The translations under genes were made by a program, and so were the position numbers. From the NCBI GenBank assembly GCA_012517145.1, contig JAAYVM010000136.1:1-62314 (forward strand): 62,314 bases of DNA, read 5' to 3'. The stretch's first letter is position 1, and each line of letters begins with the position of its first letter. The DNA comes from Acholeplasmataceae bacterium. GTDB taxonomy: Bacteria; Bacillota; Negativicutes; Acidaminococcales; Acidaminococcaceae. Shown here one piece after another: positions 9,156 to 17,573 of the stretch. Below the pieces are notes generated by a model. That model was not told where the DNA came from and ran no database searches. It worked only from the letters and a program-made list of their open reading frames with translations.

Positions 9156-9172
9156 ATTATAACTACTATAAT
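9156..9172. promoter_or_regulatory. Inverted repeat upstream of the TrmB-type regulator
   Basis: ATTATA-ACTAC-TATAAT is a perfect inverted repeat 25 bp upstream of the ATG. It holds the 10-mer shared with azlC. It overlaps what could be the -10 region, so it could serve autoregulation. Confidence 0.4.
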
Positions 9173-9330
9173 GCCGATGTTTTTTGTTGTCAACAATTTA
9201 TTGGACATCTATTATTTTTTGTGCTTAGTAATTATCTTCGGAAGTCATATTGCTATATATTTTTACCAATGTTACTATTTATTTAATAATTATGCATGTT
9301 TTCAACAGCTTAACGAGGGAGATGAGCGCT

Positions 9331-10398
9331 ATGCATTTTTTTAGACGATTATTTGGTGTCCTAAGTTTTAGTTTGGTTATTTTCGCCAATGCTTCTCTTT
9401 GTTCTGCTTACAAATTTTCTTATGACTGGTATCAGCCTAAACCGATGGCTTCCACTGATGAGGCTATTGCCGCAATTAAAGAGATGGCGGGTTTTGTTTC
9501 ACTTGGCGGCGATGTTATGACTACAAGCTTCAAAGTTGATGAAGATAGCCTGCAAATTACCGCTGCCGGCCAGAATCAGAATAAAAGCAGTGTTGTCGTT
9601 TTCAATCAGCTATTAGCTGTCAGTCAAAGTGTTGATTTGGATAAAGGCTTTTATGGTAATGTCTACTTTTTATCCAATAATACATCTACCAGTATAATGG
9701 TTGACTACCCGGAGCACGGCCGCAAAATAATTGATGCGGTTGTGACGCTAGCGCTTGCGCATAAAATTAATTTAGTGCCATATTATGATTTTACAATTTT
9801 AACCGGCAGCCAAGGCGCAATAGATAATATCATTAAAAAAGCTAAGGTACCGGGTGGGGCGGTCGTGCATATGGGCAATCCTAATACTTCCCTGCTTACT
9901 TCTAATGATGTTATTACCCAAATTTCTTACGATGGCAAAGTTTTTCCTATCAATAATAAAGAAGACTGGTATGCGGTTTGTCGTGATGCAGTGATTGGCA
10001 AGCCGGAAGAAACCATTTTGACTAAAGTTATTCGCAATGGCACCGTAATTGAAAAAGAAGTAAAGCTCATAAATTATGGATTTAATGTTACCATTAGTGA
10101 TAAGCAAACAACTTCATACAAAACAGATCAAGCGGGTTTTGGGTTAATGCTGCAGGAGCTTAGTGAGGAAGAGGCAAAAACTCTTGGCTTTGAGAAAGCT
10201 TTTCGGGTTGTTGGTGTACGTCAAGGCAGCCAGGCTGGTATTTTGCAGATCAAGCCGGAGGATATTCTGACTGCGATAAATGGTGTGCCTATTACTTCGG
10301 CTGCTCAACTGCAGGAACTTTCCAAAGCACAAATTTTCTCAGTAAATGTTCTACGCGCAGGTGTGAATACATTTTTAAGCATACCATTAATAATTTAA
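9331..10398 (+). CDS. Exported protein with C-terminal PDZ domain
   Basis: A 355-residue secreted or membrane-anchored protein. The start at ATG 9331 is chosen because GAGGGAG ends 9 nt before it; longer versions begin without a ribosome site. Residues 1-22 are a signal peptide ending near SLCSA. The middle (about 25-260) matches no family I recognise. A PDZ domain follows (about 265-345), with GFGLMLQELSEEEAKTLG, then GSQAGILQIKPEDILTAINGVPI, the usual peptide-binding fold of HtrA-type proteins. No protease triad is visible, so it is more likely an adaptor or scaffold. It is a single-gene unit ended by the hairpin at 10423-10462. Confidence 0.75.
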   Translation: MHFFRRLFGVLSFSLVIFANASLCSAYKFSYDWYQPKPMASTDEAIAAIKEMAGFVSLGGDVMTTSFKVDEDSLQITAAGQNQNKSSVVVFNQLLAVSQSVDLDKGFYGNVYFLSNNTSTSIMVDYPEHGRKIIDAVVTLALAHKINLVPYYDFTILTGSQGAIDNIIKKAKVPGGAVVHMGNPNTSLLTSNDVITQISYDGKVFPINNKEDWYAVCRDAVIGKPEETILTKVIRNGTVIEKEVKLINYGFNVTISDKQTTSYKTDQAGFGLMLQELSEEEAKTLGFEKAFRVVGVRQGSQAGILQIKPEDILTAINGVPITSAAQLQELSKAQIFSVNVLRAGVNTFLSIPLII

Positions 10399-10422
10399 TT
10401 TTAGTGGCTGCATTTTAAGCTA

Positions 10423-10462
10423 AAAGCCGTACAAGGTTTAAAGGTAAACCTTGTACGGCTTT
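10423..10462 (+). terminator. Terminator after the PDZ protein gene
   Basis: An almost 18-bp stem, AAAGCCGTACAAGGTTTA at 10423-10440 with its complement at 10445-10462, and a tiny AAGG loop. Confidence 0.85.
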
Positions 10463-10578
10463 GCCATTAGATAAGATTTATCCGAGGTTAAAGGTTTTGA
10501 TGTTGATGGATGTTACGTAGTGCAAAGTAAGCGTATTTTTGTTAAGATAGGGTTGTGAGAGAAAAGAGGCGTTGAAAA

Positions 10579-11439
10579 ATGGCAGTGGATTTGCATATAC
10601 ACACTGTAGCAAGCGGTGACGGCGAATTTTCACCGCAGGCAATCATCAGTTTTGCCAAAGAAAAGGAATTAGAGACCATTGCTATTACTGATCATGATTC
10701 AGTAGAGAGCGTTGAAGAAGCTATTTATTTAGGCGAAAAATATGGCATTGAAGTTATACCGGCCTGCGAATTTTCTTCCAGGTATCAGGATACCTGGCTG
10801 CATATTCTAGGTTATTTTCTGGATTATAAAAGTCCTGAAATTAGTGATTGGTGTGCTGCTATAGCAAAAAACCGCCTGGATAACGTTGATGCACAGATTG
10901 ATAAACTGCAAGAGGCGGGCCTCTATATTGACAAGGAAGCATTTCTTCAGGATAATCCACAGCCGATGCCGATTTGTTATGGCAAGGCCCTTTTTGAAGA
11001 TACCAGGAATAAGAATAACAAGCTATTAGAACCGTACAGAGACATGGATAATCGCCTGGTACAATTTGCTTTGGATTGGCTGGTCAGCGGACAGCCCTAT
11101 AATGTACCGCAGGAATTGCCGGCTGTTGAGGATGTCATCAATCTGATCATAAACAACGGCGGCATTCCCGTGCTTGCCCATCCTGCAGTTACGCTTGGCA
11201 CCAGAAGCGACGATGCTATCGACAAATTTTTGAGTCTTGGCATTCAAGGCATAGAAGCGTCAACATCCTGGCATAAGCAGGAGGAACAGGATTACTATCT
11301 GCAATTTTGTAAGGAGAGGGATGTTCTGGCTACCTGCGGCAGCGATTTTCACGGCAGAAGCAAACCCCATATCGCGATTGGTCAGGTAGAAAACAATAGT
11401 AATGATGTCGTTGAACAATTAAAAAGGTTAAAGAAGTAG
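10579..11439 (+). CDS. PHP domain metal-dependent phosphoesterase
   Basis: A 286-residue soluble enzyme of the PHP family. Metal-site motifs are in order: DLHIHTVASGDGEFSP at the N-terminus, AITDHDSVES, the acid in ACEFSS, LHILGYF, LAHPAV and the terminal CGSDFHGRSKPHIAIG. This architecture matches the YciV/TrpH (RnaAM) group, which hydrolyses 3',5'-bisphosphonucleotides and short 5' RNA ends. Substrate is inferred only. The ATG at 10579 sits after a GAGAGAAAAGAGGCG stretch that can act as ribosome site. It is monocistronic. Confidence 0.88.
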   Translation: MAVDLHIHTVASGDGEFSPQAIISFAKEKELETIAITDHDSVESVEEAIYLGEKYGIEVIPACEFSSRYQDTWLHILGYFLDYKSPEISDWCAAIAKNRLDNVDAQIDKLQEAGLYIDKEAFLQDNPQPMPICYGKALFEDTRNKNNKLLEPYRDMDNRLVQFALDWLVSGQPYNVPQELPAVEDVINLIINNGGIPVLAHPAVTLGTRSDDAIDKFLSLGIQGIEASTSWHKQEEQDYYLQFCKERDVLATCGSDFHGRSKPHIAIGQVENNSNDVVEQLKRLKK

Positions 11440-11447
11440 ATAAGAAG

Positions 11448-11484
11448 AAAGACTAACAGTTGCCGTCAGCACTTGTTAGTCTTT
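11448..11484 (+). terminator. Terminator after the PHP gene
   Basis: AAAGACTAAC (11448-11457) pairs with GTTAGTCTTT (11475-11484). The T-tract beyond it is interrupted. Confidence 0.7.
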
Positions 11485-11566
11485 AATGTTATGTTTTTTA
11501 AACTCTACGGTTCGTTTATTGTAGAAAATTCATGGATACTCTAAACTATGTTGTGAGGTGATAACA

Positions 11567-12151
11567 GTGGATTTAAGTAAAGTAGGTAAATTAATCTATA
11601 CCTTACGCAAAGAAAAAGATATGACCCAAAAGCAGGTAGCCGATCTGATGAATATCAGCGATAAAGCTATCAGCAAATGGGAACGTGGATTGGGCTGCCC
11701 GGATGTTTCTCTGCTGCCGGAGCTGTCGCAAATACTTGGCGTTAATATAGAAGGAATTCTTCTGGGTACAATGCAGCCTAACGAAACCGTAGGAGGAAAT
11801 ATGAAAAAAATAAAATTTTATGTTTGTCCGCAGTGCGGTAATTTATTGACTTCAACTGGTGAAGCTGATATTTCCTGCTGTGGGAAAAGGGTAGAAGCAC
11901 TGGTGCCGATGAAAGCAGATGAAGAACATCGACTGACCATAGAGCCGGTCGAGGATGAACTTTATATAACCTCTCCGCATTCTATGCGCAAGGATCATTA
12001 TCTGACTTTTGTCGCCTATGTAACCGGTGATAAGGTTTTTCTGGCTAAACAATATCCGGAATGGGATATGCAGTTTTGTTTCCATAAATATGCCCACGGC
12101 AAACTATACTTTCATTGTTCAAAAGATGGGCTGTATTATCAGTTGATATGA
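11567..12151 (+). CDS. XRE regulator fused to a desulfoferrodoxin-like domain
   Basis: A 194-residue two-domain protein. The start is GTG 11567, with GAGGTG 6 nt upstream. Residues 1-70 are a Cro/C1-type helix-turn-helix (MTQKQVADLMNISDKAISKWE). From about residue 84 there is a CPQCGN...CCGK zinc- or iron-ribbon as in desulfoferrodoxin. A beta domain follows that looks like superoxide reductase: PHSMRKDHYLTFVAY and a terminal FHCSKDGLYYQL. In true superoxide reductases the end reads CNxHGLW, so the ligand histidine is aspartate here while the cysteine remains. This suggests a redox- or metal-sensing repressor rather than an enzyme. Confidence 0.75.
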   Translation: MDLSKVGKLIYTLRKEKDMTQKQVADLMNISDKAISKWERGLGCPDVSLLPELSQILGVNIEGILLGTMQPNETVGGNMKKIKFYVCPQCGNLLTSTGEADISCCGKRVEALVPMKADEEHRLTIEPVEDELYITSPHSMRKDHYLTFVAYVTGDKVFLAKQYPEWDMQFCFHKYAHGKLYFHCSKDGLYYQLI

Positions 12152-12174
12152 AAATTGGATAACCGCAAAAATTG

Positions 12175-12217
12175 AAAAAGGCTGTAACACTAAGAATTAG
12201 TGTTACAGCCTTTTTTT
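12175..12217. terminator. Bidirectional terminator between the XRE gene and the M20 hydrolase gene
   Basis: AAAAAGGCTGTAACACTA (12175-12192) pairs with TAGTGTTACAGCCTTTTT, with A- and T-runs on both sides, between convergent genes. Confidence 0.9.
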
Positions 12218-12227
12218 GTGCATTTTT

Positions 12228-13460
12228 TTATTTTGAAGCCAAAATTTTTAGCGCACCATCTAAAACTTGCGTTGCTTTTTCGATGGCCGGCCACTCAGAT
12301 AATTCCAAAGGTGAATGGCTGATGCCGTTGATGCTGGGTACGAAGATCATAGCGGTCGGCATATGGCGGCCGATGATCATGGCATCATGACCAGCCCAGC
12401 TGGGCAGTATTTGATACTCGATGCCAAGACCTTCGCTGGCAGCTGCAATTACTTTGATTAATTCTTCATCCATAGGCATAGGGGCCAAGTTGTTTTCTGC
12501 AATTGTTTCTATCGTAACTTTATATTGTGTACTGACTTGTGTGTATTTGCGCATAATTTTTTCTTTAACTGCTTCTACTGTAGCCATATCAGCGGAACGT
12601 ATTTCAATGGTCATTTGCACTTTGCCGGGGATAACATTTTCGGCATTAGGGAAAACATCCAATTTGCCGACAGTTGCAACATAACTGCCGCCTGAGGCAA
12701 GCGCGTCTTCATAAATTTGCGAAATAAGAGATGATGCGGCAACCAAAGCATCCTGCCGTCTGTGCATAGCGGTGCTGCCTGCATGGTTTGCTTTGCCGCA
12801 GATGGTGATGGTAAGGCGTTTGATGCCTACTATTGCTGAGACTATGCCGACACTATGACCACTTTCGTCTAAGGTGGCTCCTTGTTCAATGTGCAGTTCA
12901 ATAAAAGAGGCGCTCTTCTTTAAGGCACTAGCCTCATTAAAGGAAGCAAAATCAAGATTACAATTGGTAAGAAGTTCAGGGAGCGTGTGACCGTCACTTG
13001 TTTTGAAGTCTGTAAGTTCAATACATTGAAGTTCACCTGTCATAGCCCGGCTTCCTAAACAGCCGCTGCCAAAGAGGGTGCCTTCTTCTTCGACAAAGGC
13101 GATCACTTTCACGGGCCTTAGCGGCTGCCAATTTTCTTCGTGCCAGCTGCGTATGCATTCCAGAGCGGTGACAATGCCCAAAGCACCATCAAACATTCCA
13201 CCGTTAGGCACACTGTCCAGGTGGGAACCGCAGCAGACAGGCGGTAAGGAATTATCACGTCCTGGATAGGTGCCGATGAGGTTACCAATGGCATCAATAT
13301 CAACTTTCATACCGATATTTGTCATAAATTCAGACAGCATTGTCTGTGCCGCCAGAAATTCTGATGAATAAGATATTCTGGTCAGCCCGCCTTCATTGTT
13401 TTTGCCGAAGGCGGCAAGTTTTGTGAAAAGGAGTTCTAATTTTGCTAAGCTGATGCTCAT
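12228..13460 (-). CDS. M20 family Zn hydrolase, N-carbamoyl-L-amino acid hydrolase / allantoate amidohydrolase type
   Basis: A 410-residue cytoplasmic amidohydrolase. Di-metal ligands are in place: CGSHLDSVPNGGMFDGALG, the acid pair in FVEEEGTLFGSGCLGSRAM, ELHIEQGATLDESG, and GISHSPLE at the end; NHAGSTAMHRRQDAL marks the dimerisation region. This subfamily cleaves N-carbamoyl-amino acids, allantoate or ureidoglycolate, releasing CO2 and ammonia. It is transcribed after the IclR gene with a 14-bp gap. The divergent operon contains an ATC-hydrolase-family gene. In the Pseudomonas thiazoline pathway the N-carbamoyl product is hydrolysed by an enzyme of this kind (AtcC), so that role is possible here but not shown. 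Confidence 0.85.
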   Translation of the reverse strand: MSISLAKLELLFTKLAAFGKNNEGGLTRISYSSEFLAAQTMLSEFMTNIGMKVDIDAIGNLIGTYPGRDNSLPPVCCGSHLDSVPNGGMFDGALGIVTALECIRSWHEENWQPLRPVKVIAFVEEEGTLFGSGCLGSRAMTGELQCIELTDFKTSDGHTLPELLTNCNLDFASFNEASALKKSASFIELHIEQGATLDESGHSVGIVSAIVGIKRLTITICGKANHAGSTAMHRRQDALVAASSLISQIYEDALASGGSYVATVGKLDVFPNAENVIPGKVQMTIEIRSADMATVEAVKEKIMRKYTQVSTQYKVTIETIAENNLAPMPMDEELIKVIAAASEGLGIEYQILPSWAGHDAMIIGRHMPTAMIFVPSINGISHSPLELSEWPAIEKATQVLDGALKILASK

Positions 13461-13474
13461 TTTAAAACCTTCTT

Positions 13475-14263
13475 TTAACCTTTATTTTTCTGGATATTGC
13501 AAAAATTGTCAGAAACAGTAGCCGCAATATTTTTGAGATCGATAAGAAGACTATCTCTGATGGCTGGCAGACTATGCACAAAGAACGTGGCACTGACAGT
13601 GGCAATTAATTGGTTACTGAGATCAAAGATCGGTACCGCCATACTGCCTACGCCGAGAGCAAATTCTTCTAATTCGCAGGCATATTTATTTCTGCGTACT
13701 TCCTCGAGATTAGCTTTTAAAGTTTCGGCATCCATGATAGTACGCGGTGTGAATTGCTTGAATTCAAGATTATCAAAGGCATTTTCATCATTGTCATAGA
13801 GATTATACAGCATCAGCAGCTTGCCGGAAGAAGTGGCATATTTCGGCAAAATTGAGTACTCGGACAGAATGATATAGTAAGCAGTGTTGATAGGATAAGC
13901 GCAATAGATGGAATAGATCTGATTCTGGTTGACCATCTGCAAGCTGGCAGAAATGTGATACTTGTTTGCTATGGCATCAACCAGGCCTTTGGACATGGTG
14001 ATGTAGCTTTCCACCTGCTTCTGGATGACGTTAGCCTTGCCCATAAAATAGAAGCCCAAGCTATAGATGTTATTTGTTTTGTCGTGAATCAAAAGGCCGT
14101 TAGCAGTCAGTGTATTGATTAACCCGCGGGTCGTATTGATGTTTAAATCAACACGCTGGCTTATTTCATTAAGGGATAGACGCGGTGAAGCGTCTGTAAA
14201 GCAATTAAGAATATCGATGGACCTTTGGACCGATTGGATTAATTTAACCGATTGTTTTTCCAT
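13475..14263 (-). CDS. IclR family transcriptional regulator
   Basis: A 262-residue regulator. The N-terminal winged helix reads SIDILNCFTDASPRLSLNEISQR followed by the recognition helix LNINTTRGLINTL. The C-terminal IclR effector domain contains the conserved stretch EEFALGVGSMAVPIFD. It is the first gene of a two-gene unit with the M20 hydrolase. It diverges from livK, whose promoter is covered by palindromes (14341-14396), so it most likely controls both directions in response to the transported compound. Confidence 0.9.
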   Translation of the reverse strand: MEKQSVKLIQSVQRSIDILNCFTDASPRLSLNEISQRVDLNINTTRGLINTLTANGLLIHDKTNNIYSLGFYFMGKANVIQKQVESYITMSKGLVDAIANKYHISASLQMVNQNQIYSIYCAYPINTAYYIILSEYSILPKYATSSGKLLMLYNLYDNDENAFDNLEFKQFTPRTIMDAETLKANLEEVRRNKYACELEEFALGVGSMAVPIFDLSNQLIATVSATFFVHSLPAIRDSLLIDLKNIAATVSDNFCNIQKNKG

Positions 14264-14320
14264 AGGCTGCCTCCCTGTAAAAAACTTATATTAATTTAAA
14301 AGGACATTTAAATAATATTA

Positions 14321-14349
14321 TTGACAAACATAATTTAGCATGTTATAAC
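14321..14349 (+). promoter_or_regulatory. Sigma-A promoter of the livKHMGF operon
   Basis: TTGACA at 14321-14326, 17 bp, TATAAC at 14344-14349. The -10 lies inside the palindrome TGTTATAACA. Confidence 0.8.
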
Positions 14350-14396
14350 AAGCTTGTCAACGATACTGTAGAAATAAAAACGACAATGTCGTCGTT
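14341..14396. promoter_or_regulatory. Cluster of palindromes over the livK promoter, probable IclR operator
   Basis: Three palindromes are packed here: TGTTATAACA (14341-14350, over the -10), ACAAGCTTGT (14349-14358, near the start point) and CGACA-A-TGTCG (14381-14391), the last inside the wider AACGAC/GTCGTT pair at 14379-14396. They lie between iclR and livK. Confidence 0.55.
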
Positions 14397-14481
14397 AACG
14401 GTCGGAGGTGCAAAGGAAAAGCGGAATAAAAATTTATAACGGCTTAAACAAAACCAAACATTTATGGAGGGGAATAAAATT

Positions 14482-15609
14482 ATGAAAAAATCTTTGGCAA
14501 CAGTACTTTCAGGTTTTATGTTAGTTGGTTCTTTGTTTGCATTTGGCTGCGGTTCTGCTAAATCCGATGTTATTAAAGTTGGTGTGGCTGTACCTTTGAC
14601 TGGCGCGAGCGCTGAAGACGGCAATGCTATTAAAAACGGTGTCAATCTTGCGGTAAAAGAAATTAATGCCAAGGGCGGCATTAATAATAAAAAAGTTGAA
14701 CTTGTAATTACAGATGATAAAGGTGATCCTTCGGAAGCAGCTACTGTTGCTAACAAATTGGCTCAGGACAAGAGTGTCCTGGCTATCGTAGGTCATTTCA
14801 ACAGTTCCTGCACACTTGCAGCTGCTCCTATCTATAACCAAGCCGGTGTAGTAAGCGTATCACCGGGTTCCAGCGCTGCCGCAGTTACTAAAGCCGGCCC
14901 TTATACTTTCCGTGTTATCACGACTGATGCTGTACAAGGCGCTTCCCTGATGGATTGGGCTGTTAAAGACCTTGGTTACAAGAATATCGCTGTTCTTTAT
15001 GAAAACACTGATTATGGTACAGGCTTGGCTGAGGTTGTTACTAAAACTGCCGGCAAATTGAATGCAAAAATCGTTGCTGAAGAAGCATATGAAGTAGGCG
15101 CTACTGATTTCAGCACAGCTTTGACAAAGGTTGCTAACAGCAAAGCTGACGTTATTATTGTCGGTGGTCTCTACAATGAAACAGCTTTGATTGCTAAACA
15201 AAAGAATAACTTTGGCCTGGAAAAAATGCAGATCATGGGCGTTGATGCCATTTACTCCGATGCTTTGTTGAAACTCGGTGGTGCTGCAGCTGAAGGTATC
15301 AAGATGACTGGTTATTTCTCTGAAGTAAGCAAGGATCCTGTATCTCAAAACTTTGTTGCTAAATACAATGAAGAGTACAAAAAAGCTCCAAGCACATATG
15401 CTGCTTATGGCTACGATGCTGCTCTCGTAATTTTTGAATCCATTAAAAATGGTGGTACTGACCGTAAAGCTATCTGCGATTTCATGACTAAACTTAAAGG
15501 CCTGAAAGGTGCAACCGGCGTTAATACCTTTGATGAAAATGGCGATGTAATTAAACAACCTTTGCGTCTGATCATTAAAGACGGCAAATTTGTTGTTACT
15601 GAGAAATAA
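14482..15609 (+). CDS. livK: ABC transporter substrate-binding lipoprotein, LivK type
   Basis: A 375-residue lipoprotein that captures the solute outside the membrane for LivHMGF. I set the start at ATG 14482 behind GGAGGGG. The signal peptide ends in a lipobox-like AFGC, with Cys near residue 23. The mature protein begins IKVGVAVPLTGASAEDG and continues with EINAKGGINNKKVELVI, the standard Leu/Ile/Val-binding fold. The binding-pocket motif SPGSSAAAVTKAGPYTFRV is present. LivK relatives bind branched-chain amino acids, amides, urea or aromatic acids. The neighbouring amidohydrolases make a ureido- or guanidino-compound plausible. Confidence 0.9.
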   Translation: MKKSLATVLSGFMLVGSLFAFGCGSAKSDVIKVGVAVPLTGASAEDGNAIKNGVNLAVKEINAKGGINNKKVELVITDDKGDPSEAATVANKLAQDKSVLAIVGHFNSSCTLAAAPIYNQAGVVSVSPGSSAAAVTKAGPYTFRVITTDAVQGASLMDWAVKDLGYKNIAVLYENTDYGTGLAEVVTKTAGKLNAKIVAEEAYEVGATDFSTALTKVANSKADVIIVGGLYNETALIAKQKNNFGLEKMQIMGVDAIYSDALLKLGGAAAEGIKMTGYFSEVSKDPVSQNFVAKYNEEYKKAPSTYAAYGYDAALVIFESIKNGGTDRKAICDFMTKLKGLKGATGVNTFDENGDVIKQPLRLIIKDGKFVVTEK

Positions 15610-15642
15610 GATAGTTAGTTAAAAGGGGGCTTCTGCATCTTT

Positions 15643-16515
15643 TTGCAACAAATGATTAACGGTATCACCGTTGGCGGGAGTTACGCCCTGATAGCCCTTG
15701 GCTACACAATGGTTTATGGAATTTTAAGAATAGTAAATTTTGCCCATGGTGATGTCTTTATGATGGGATCGTTCTTTGGGTTGTTCTGTATGCAGTTTTT
15801 GGGGATGCCATATTATGTGGCATTCCCAATTGCCGCCATTGCTACTGCTATCATGGGTATTATCATGGAAAGAATCGCTTATCGTCCAATCCGTACCGCG
15901 GATAGTTTAACGGTTATGATAAGTGCTTTGGGCGTATCTACTTTTTTAGGAAATCTTGCCATGGTGCTGTGGGGATCAGGCACACATGCTTTCAGCGGTT
16001 TCAGTGGTATTACTGTTTCTGTTTATAAATTCGATAACGTAGTTTTATCCAATATCCAGATAGGATTCATCGTACTATCTGTTTTATTGATGATGGCTTT
16101 GTATTTTATTGTTAACAAAACTAAAATTGGTATCGCCATGCGCGCAACTTCTCATAATATCAAGACGGCTAAGCTTATGGGTATTAATACCGACCGGATT
16201 ATTTCTTTTACCTTTGGTATTGGCTCGGCTTTGGCTTGTGTTGCAGGTCTGCTTGTCGGTATTTATTATGATGCCGTTTATCCTCTGATTGGTTACTCCT
16301 ATGGCTTAAAAGCTTTCGCGGCCGCTGTTTTAGGTGGTATCGGCAGCATCCCGGGTGCTATGTTGGGCGGCTTTGTGATGGGTATCGTGGAAACTCTCGG
16401 TGCCTCCTACATTTCAGCCGGCTATAGAGATGCTTTTGCTTTCGCTATTTTGATTATTGTGCTTATTTTCCGTCCAGCAGGTATTTTGGGCAAAAAGGAA
16501 ATTGATAAGGTATAA
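15643..16515 (+). CDS. livH: ABC transporter permease, LivH type
   Basis: A 290-residue inner-membrane permease. It begins at TTG 15643 (MQQMINGITVGGSYALIALG, the standard LivH N-terminus), with AAGGGGG upstream at a rather long 13-nt spacing; ATG 15652 is the alternative. The hallmark GYTMVYGILRIVNFAHGDVF and the ATPase-contact loop RATSHNIKTAKLMGINTDRI are present. It is the second gene of the liv operon, 33 bp after livK. Confidence 0.92.
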   Translation: MQQMINGITVGGSYALIALGYTMVYGILRIVNFAHGDVFMMGSFFGLFCMQFLGMPYYVAFPIAAIATAIMGIIMERIAYRPIRTADSLTVMISALGVSTFLGNLAMVLWGSGTHAFSGFSGITVSVYKFDNVVLSNIQIGFIVLSVLLMMALYFIVNKTKIGIAMRATSHNIKTAKLMGINTDRIISFTFGIGSALACVAGLLVGIYYDAVYPLIGYSYGLKAFAAAVLGGIGSIPGAMLGGFVMGIVETLGASYISAGYRDAFAFAILIIVLIFRPAGILGKKEIDKV

Positions 16516-16577
16516 AAATTCCGGAACACAGAAATTGCGGAAATCAATTTTATACCAGTCATTGGATGGAGGACAGA

Positions 16578-17573
16578 ATGAATAGGAAAATACAGCAATT
16601 TGTTTTTGAACATAAAAAAGTGGTAATACCAATCGCAGCCTTAATTTTCTTGGGTTTGCCGTTCTTTGTTACCAATAGTTATTTTTTACATATACTTATC
16701 ATGGTTTGCATCTACATTTGCCTGGCGTTGAGTCTCAACCTCGTCACCGGCTACGCCGGACAACTGGTTTTGGGCCATGCCGCTTTTTATGGCATTGGTG
16801 CCTATGCCGGTGCTTTATTGATGCTGAAACTGCATGTCAATTTCTTCGCAGCGTTGCTTTTAAGTGCGGCAATCACCGGATTTTTTGGCTTTCTGCTTGG
16901 TATGCCGGCACTCAGACTGCGCGGAGACTATTTGGCGATAGTTACCTTGGGTTTTGGTGAGATCGTGCGTCTTGTCTTCGTCAACTGGAAAGGTCTTACG
17001 CGCGGACCGGCAGGTTTGCCTGGTATTCCTTCGCCGCAAATCTTTGGCTTTGCAATCAGCGGTCGTACGGAGTTTTATTATCTCGCCTTGATTCTTGCCT
17101 TGTTTACCATATTCTTTATGGTCAAACTGATTAATTCCGGTGTTGGCATGGCTATGCAGACCGTAAAAAATGATGAAATTGCGGCGGAAGCCATCGGCAT
17201 CCAACCGCGCAAGTACAAAATAATGGCTTTTGTAATTTCCTCGGCTTTTGCCGGCATGATAGGATGCTTCTTTGCTTCCTATCTCAGCTATATCAGCCCA
17301 ACTGCTTTTGTTTATAATACTTCGATGACGATTCTTACTATGGTTGTTCTGGGCGGCTTAGGCAGCATCATGGGTTCTGTCCTGGGTGCCTCCATCCTGG
17401 TCATTGTACCGGAAATGCTGAGATTTCTGAATGATTATCGGATGCTTATATTCGGTGCCTTGATGGTATTCATGATGATTTTCAAACCTGAAGGTTTCTG
17501 GGGCGCAGGCAAGAGGCGCAGAAATATTTACAAGATTAATTCGGAGGTACCGGACCATGGCTCAAATTCTTAA
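16578..17573 (+). CDS. livM: ABC transporter permease, LivM type
   Basis: A 331-residue inner-membrane permease. The start ATG 16578 follows GGAGGA. The signatures ALSLNLVTGYAGQLVLGHAA, PALRLRGDYLAIVTLGFGEI and the loop AEAIGIQPRKYKIMAF are those of LivM. Its last 17 bp overlap livG. With LivH it forms the translocation pore. Confidence 0.92.
   Translation: MNRKIQQFVFEHKKVVIPIAALIFLGLPFFVTNSYFLHILIMVCIYICLALSLNLVTGYAGQLVLGHAAFYGIGAYAGALLMLKLHVNFFAALLLSAAITGFFGFLLGMPALRLRGDYLAIVTLGFGEIVRLVFVNWKGLTRGPAGLPGIPSPQIFGFAISGRTEFYYLALILALFTIFFMVKLINSGVGMAMQTVKNDEIAAEAIGIQPRKYKIMAFVISSAFAGMIGCFFASYLSYISPTAFVYNTSMTILTMVVLGGLGSIMGSVLGASILVIVPEMLRFLNDYRMLIFGALMVFMMIFKPEGFWGAGKRRRNIYKINSEVPDHGSNS

Noticed and set aside
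14860-15558. A 232-codon minus-strand frame opposite livK
   Set aside because: It is opposite a well-supported substrate-binding protein gene; composition (Phe/Ser/Cys-rich) and lack of a start signal mark it as a shadow.
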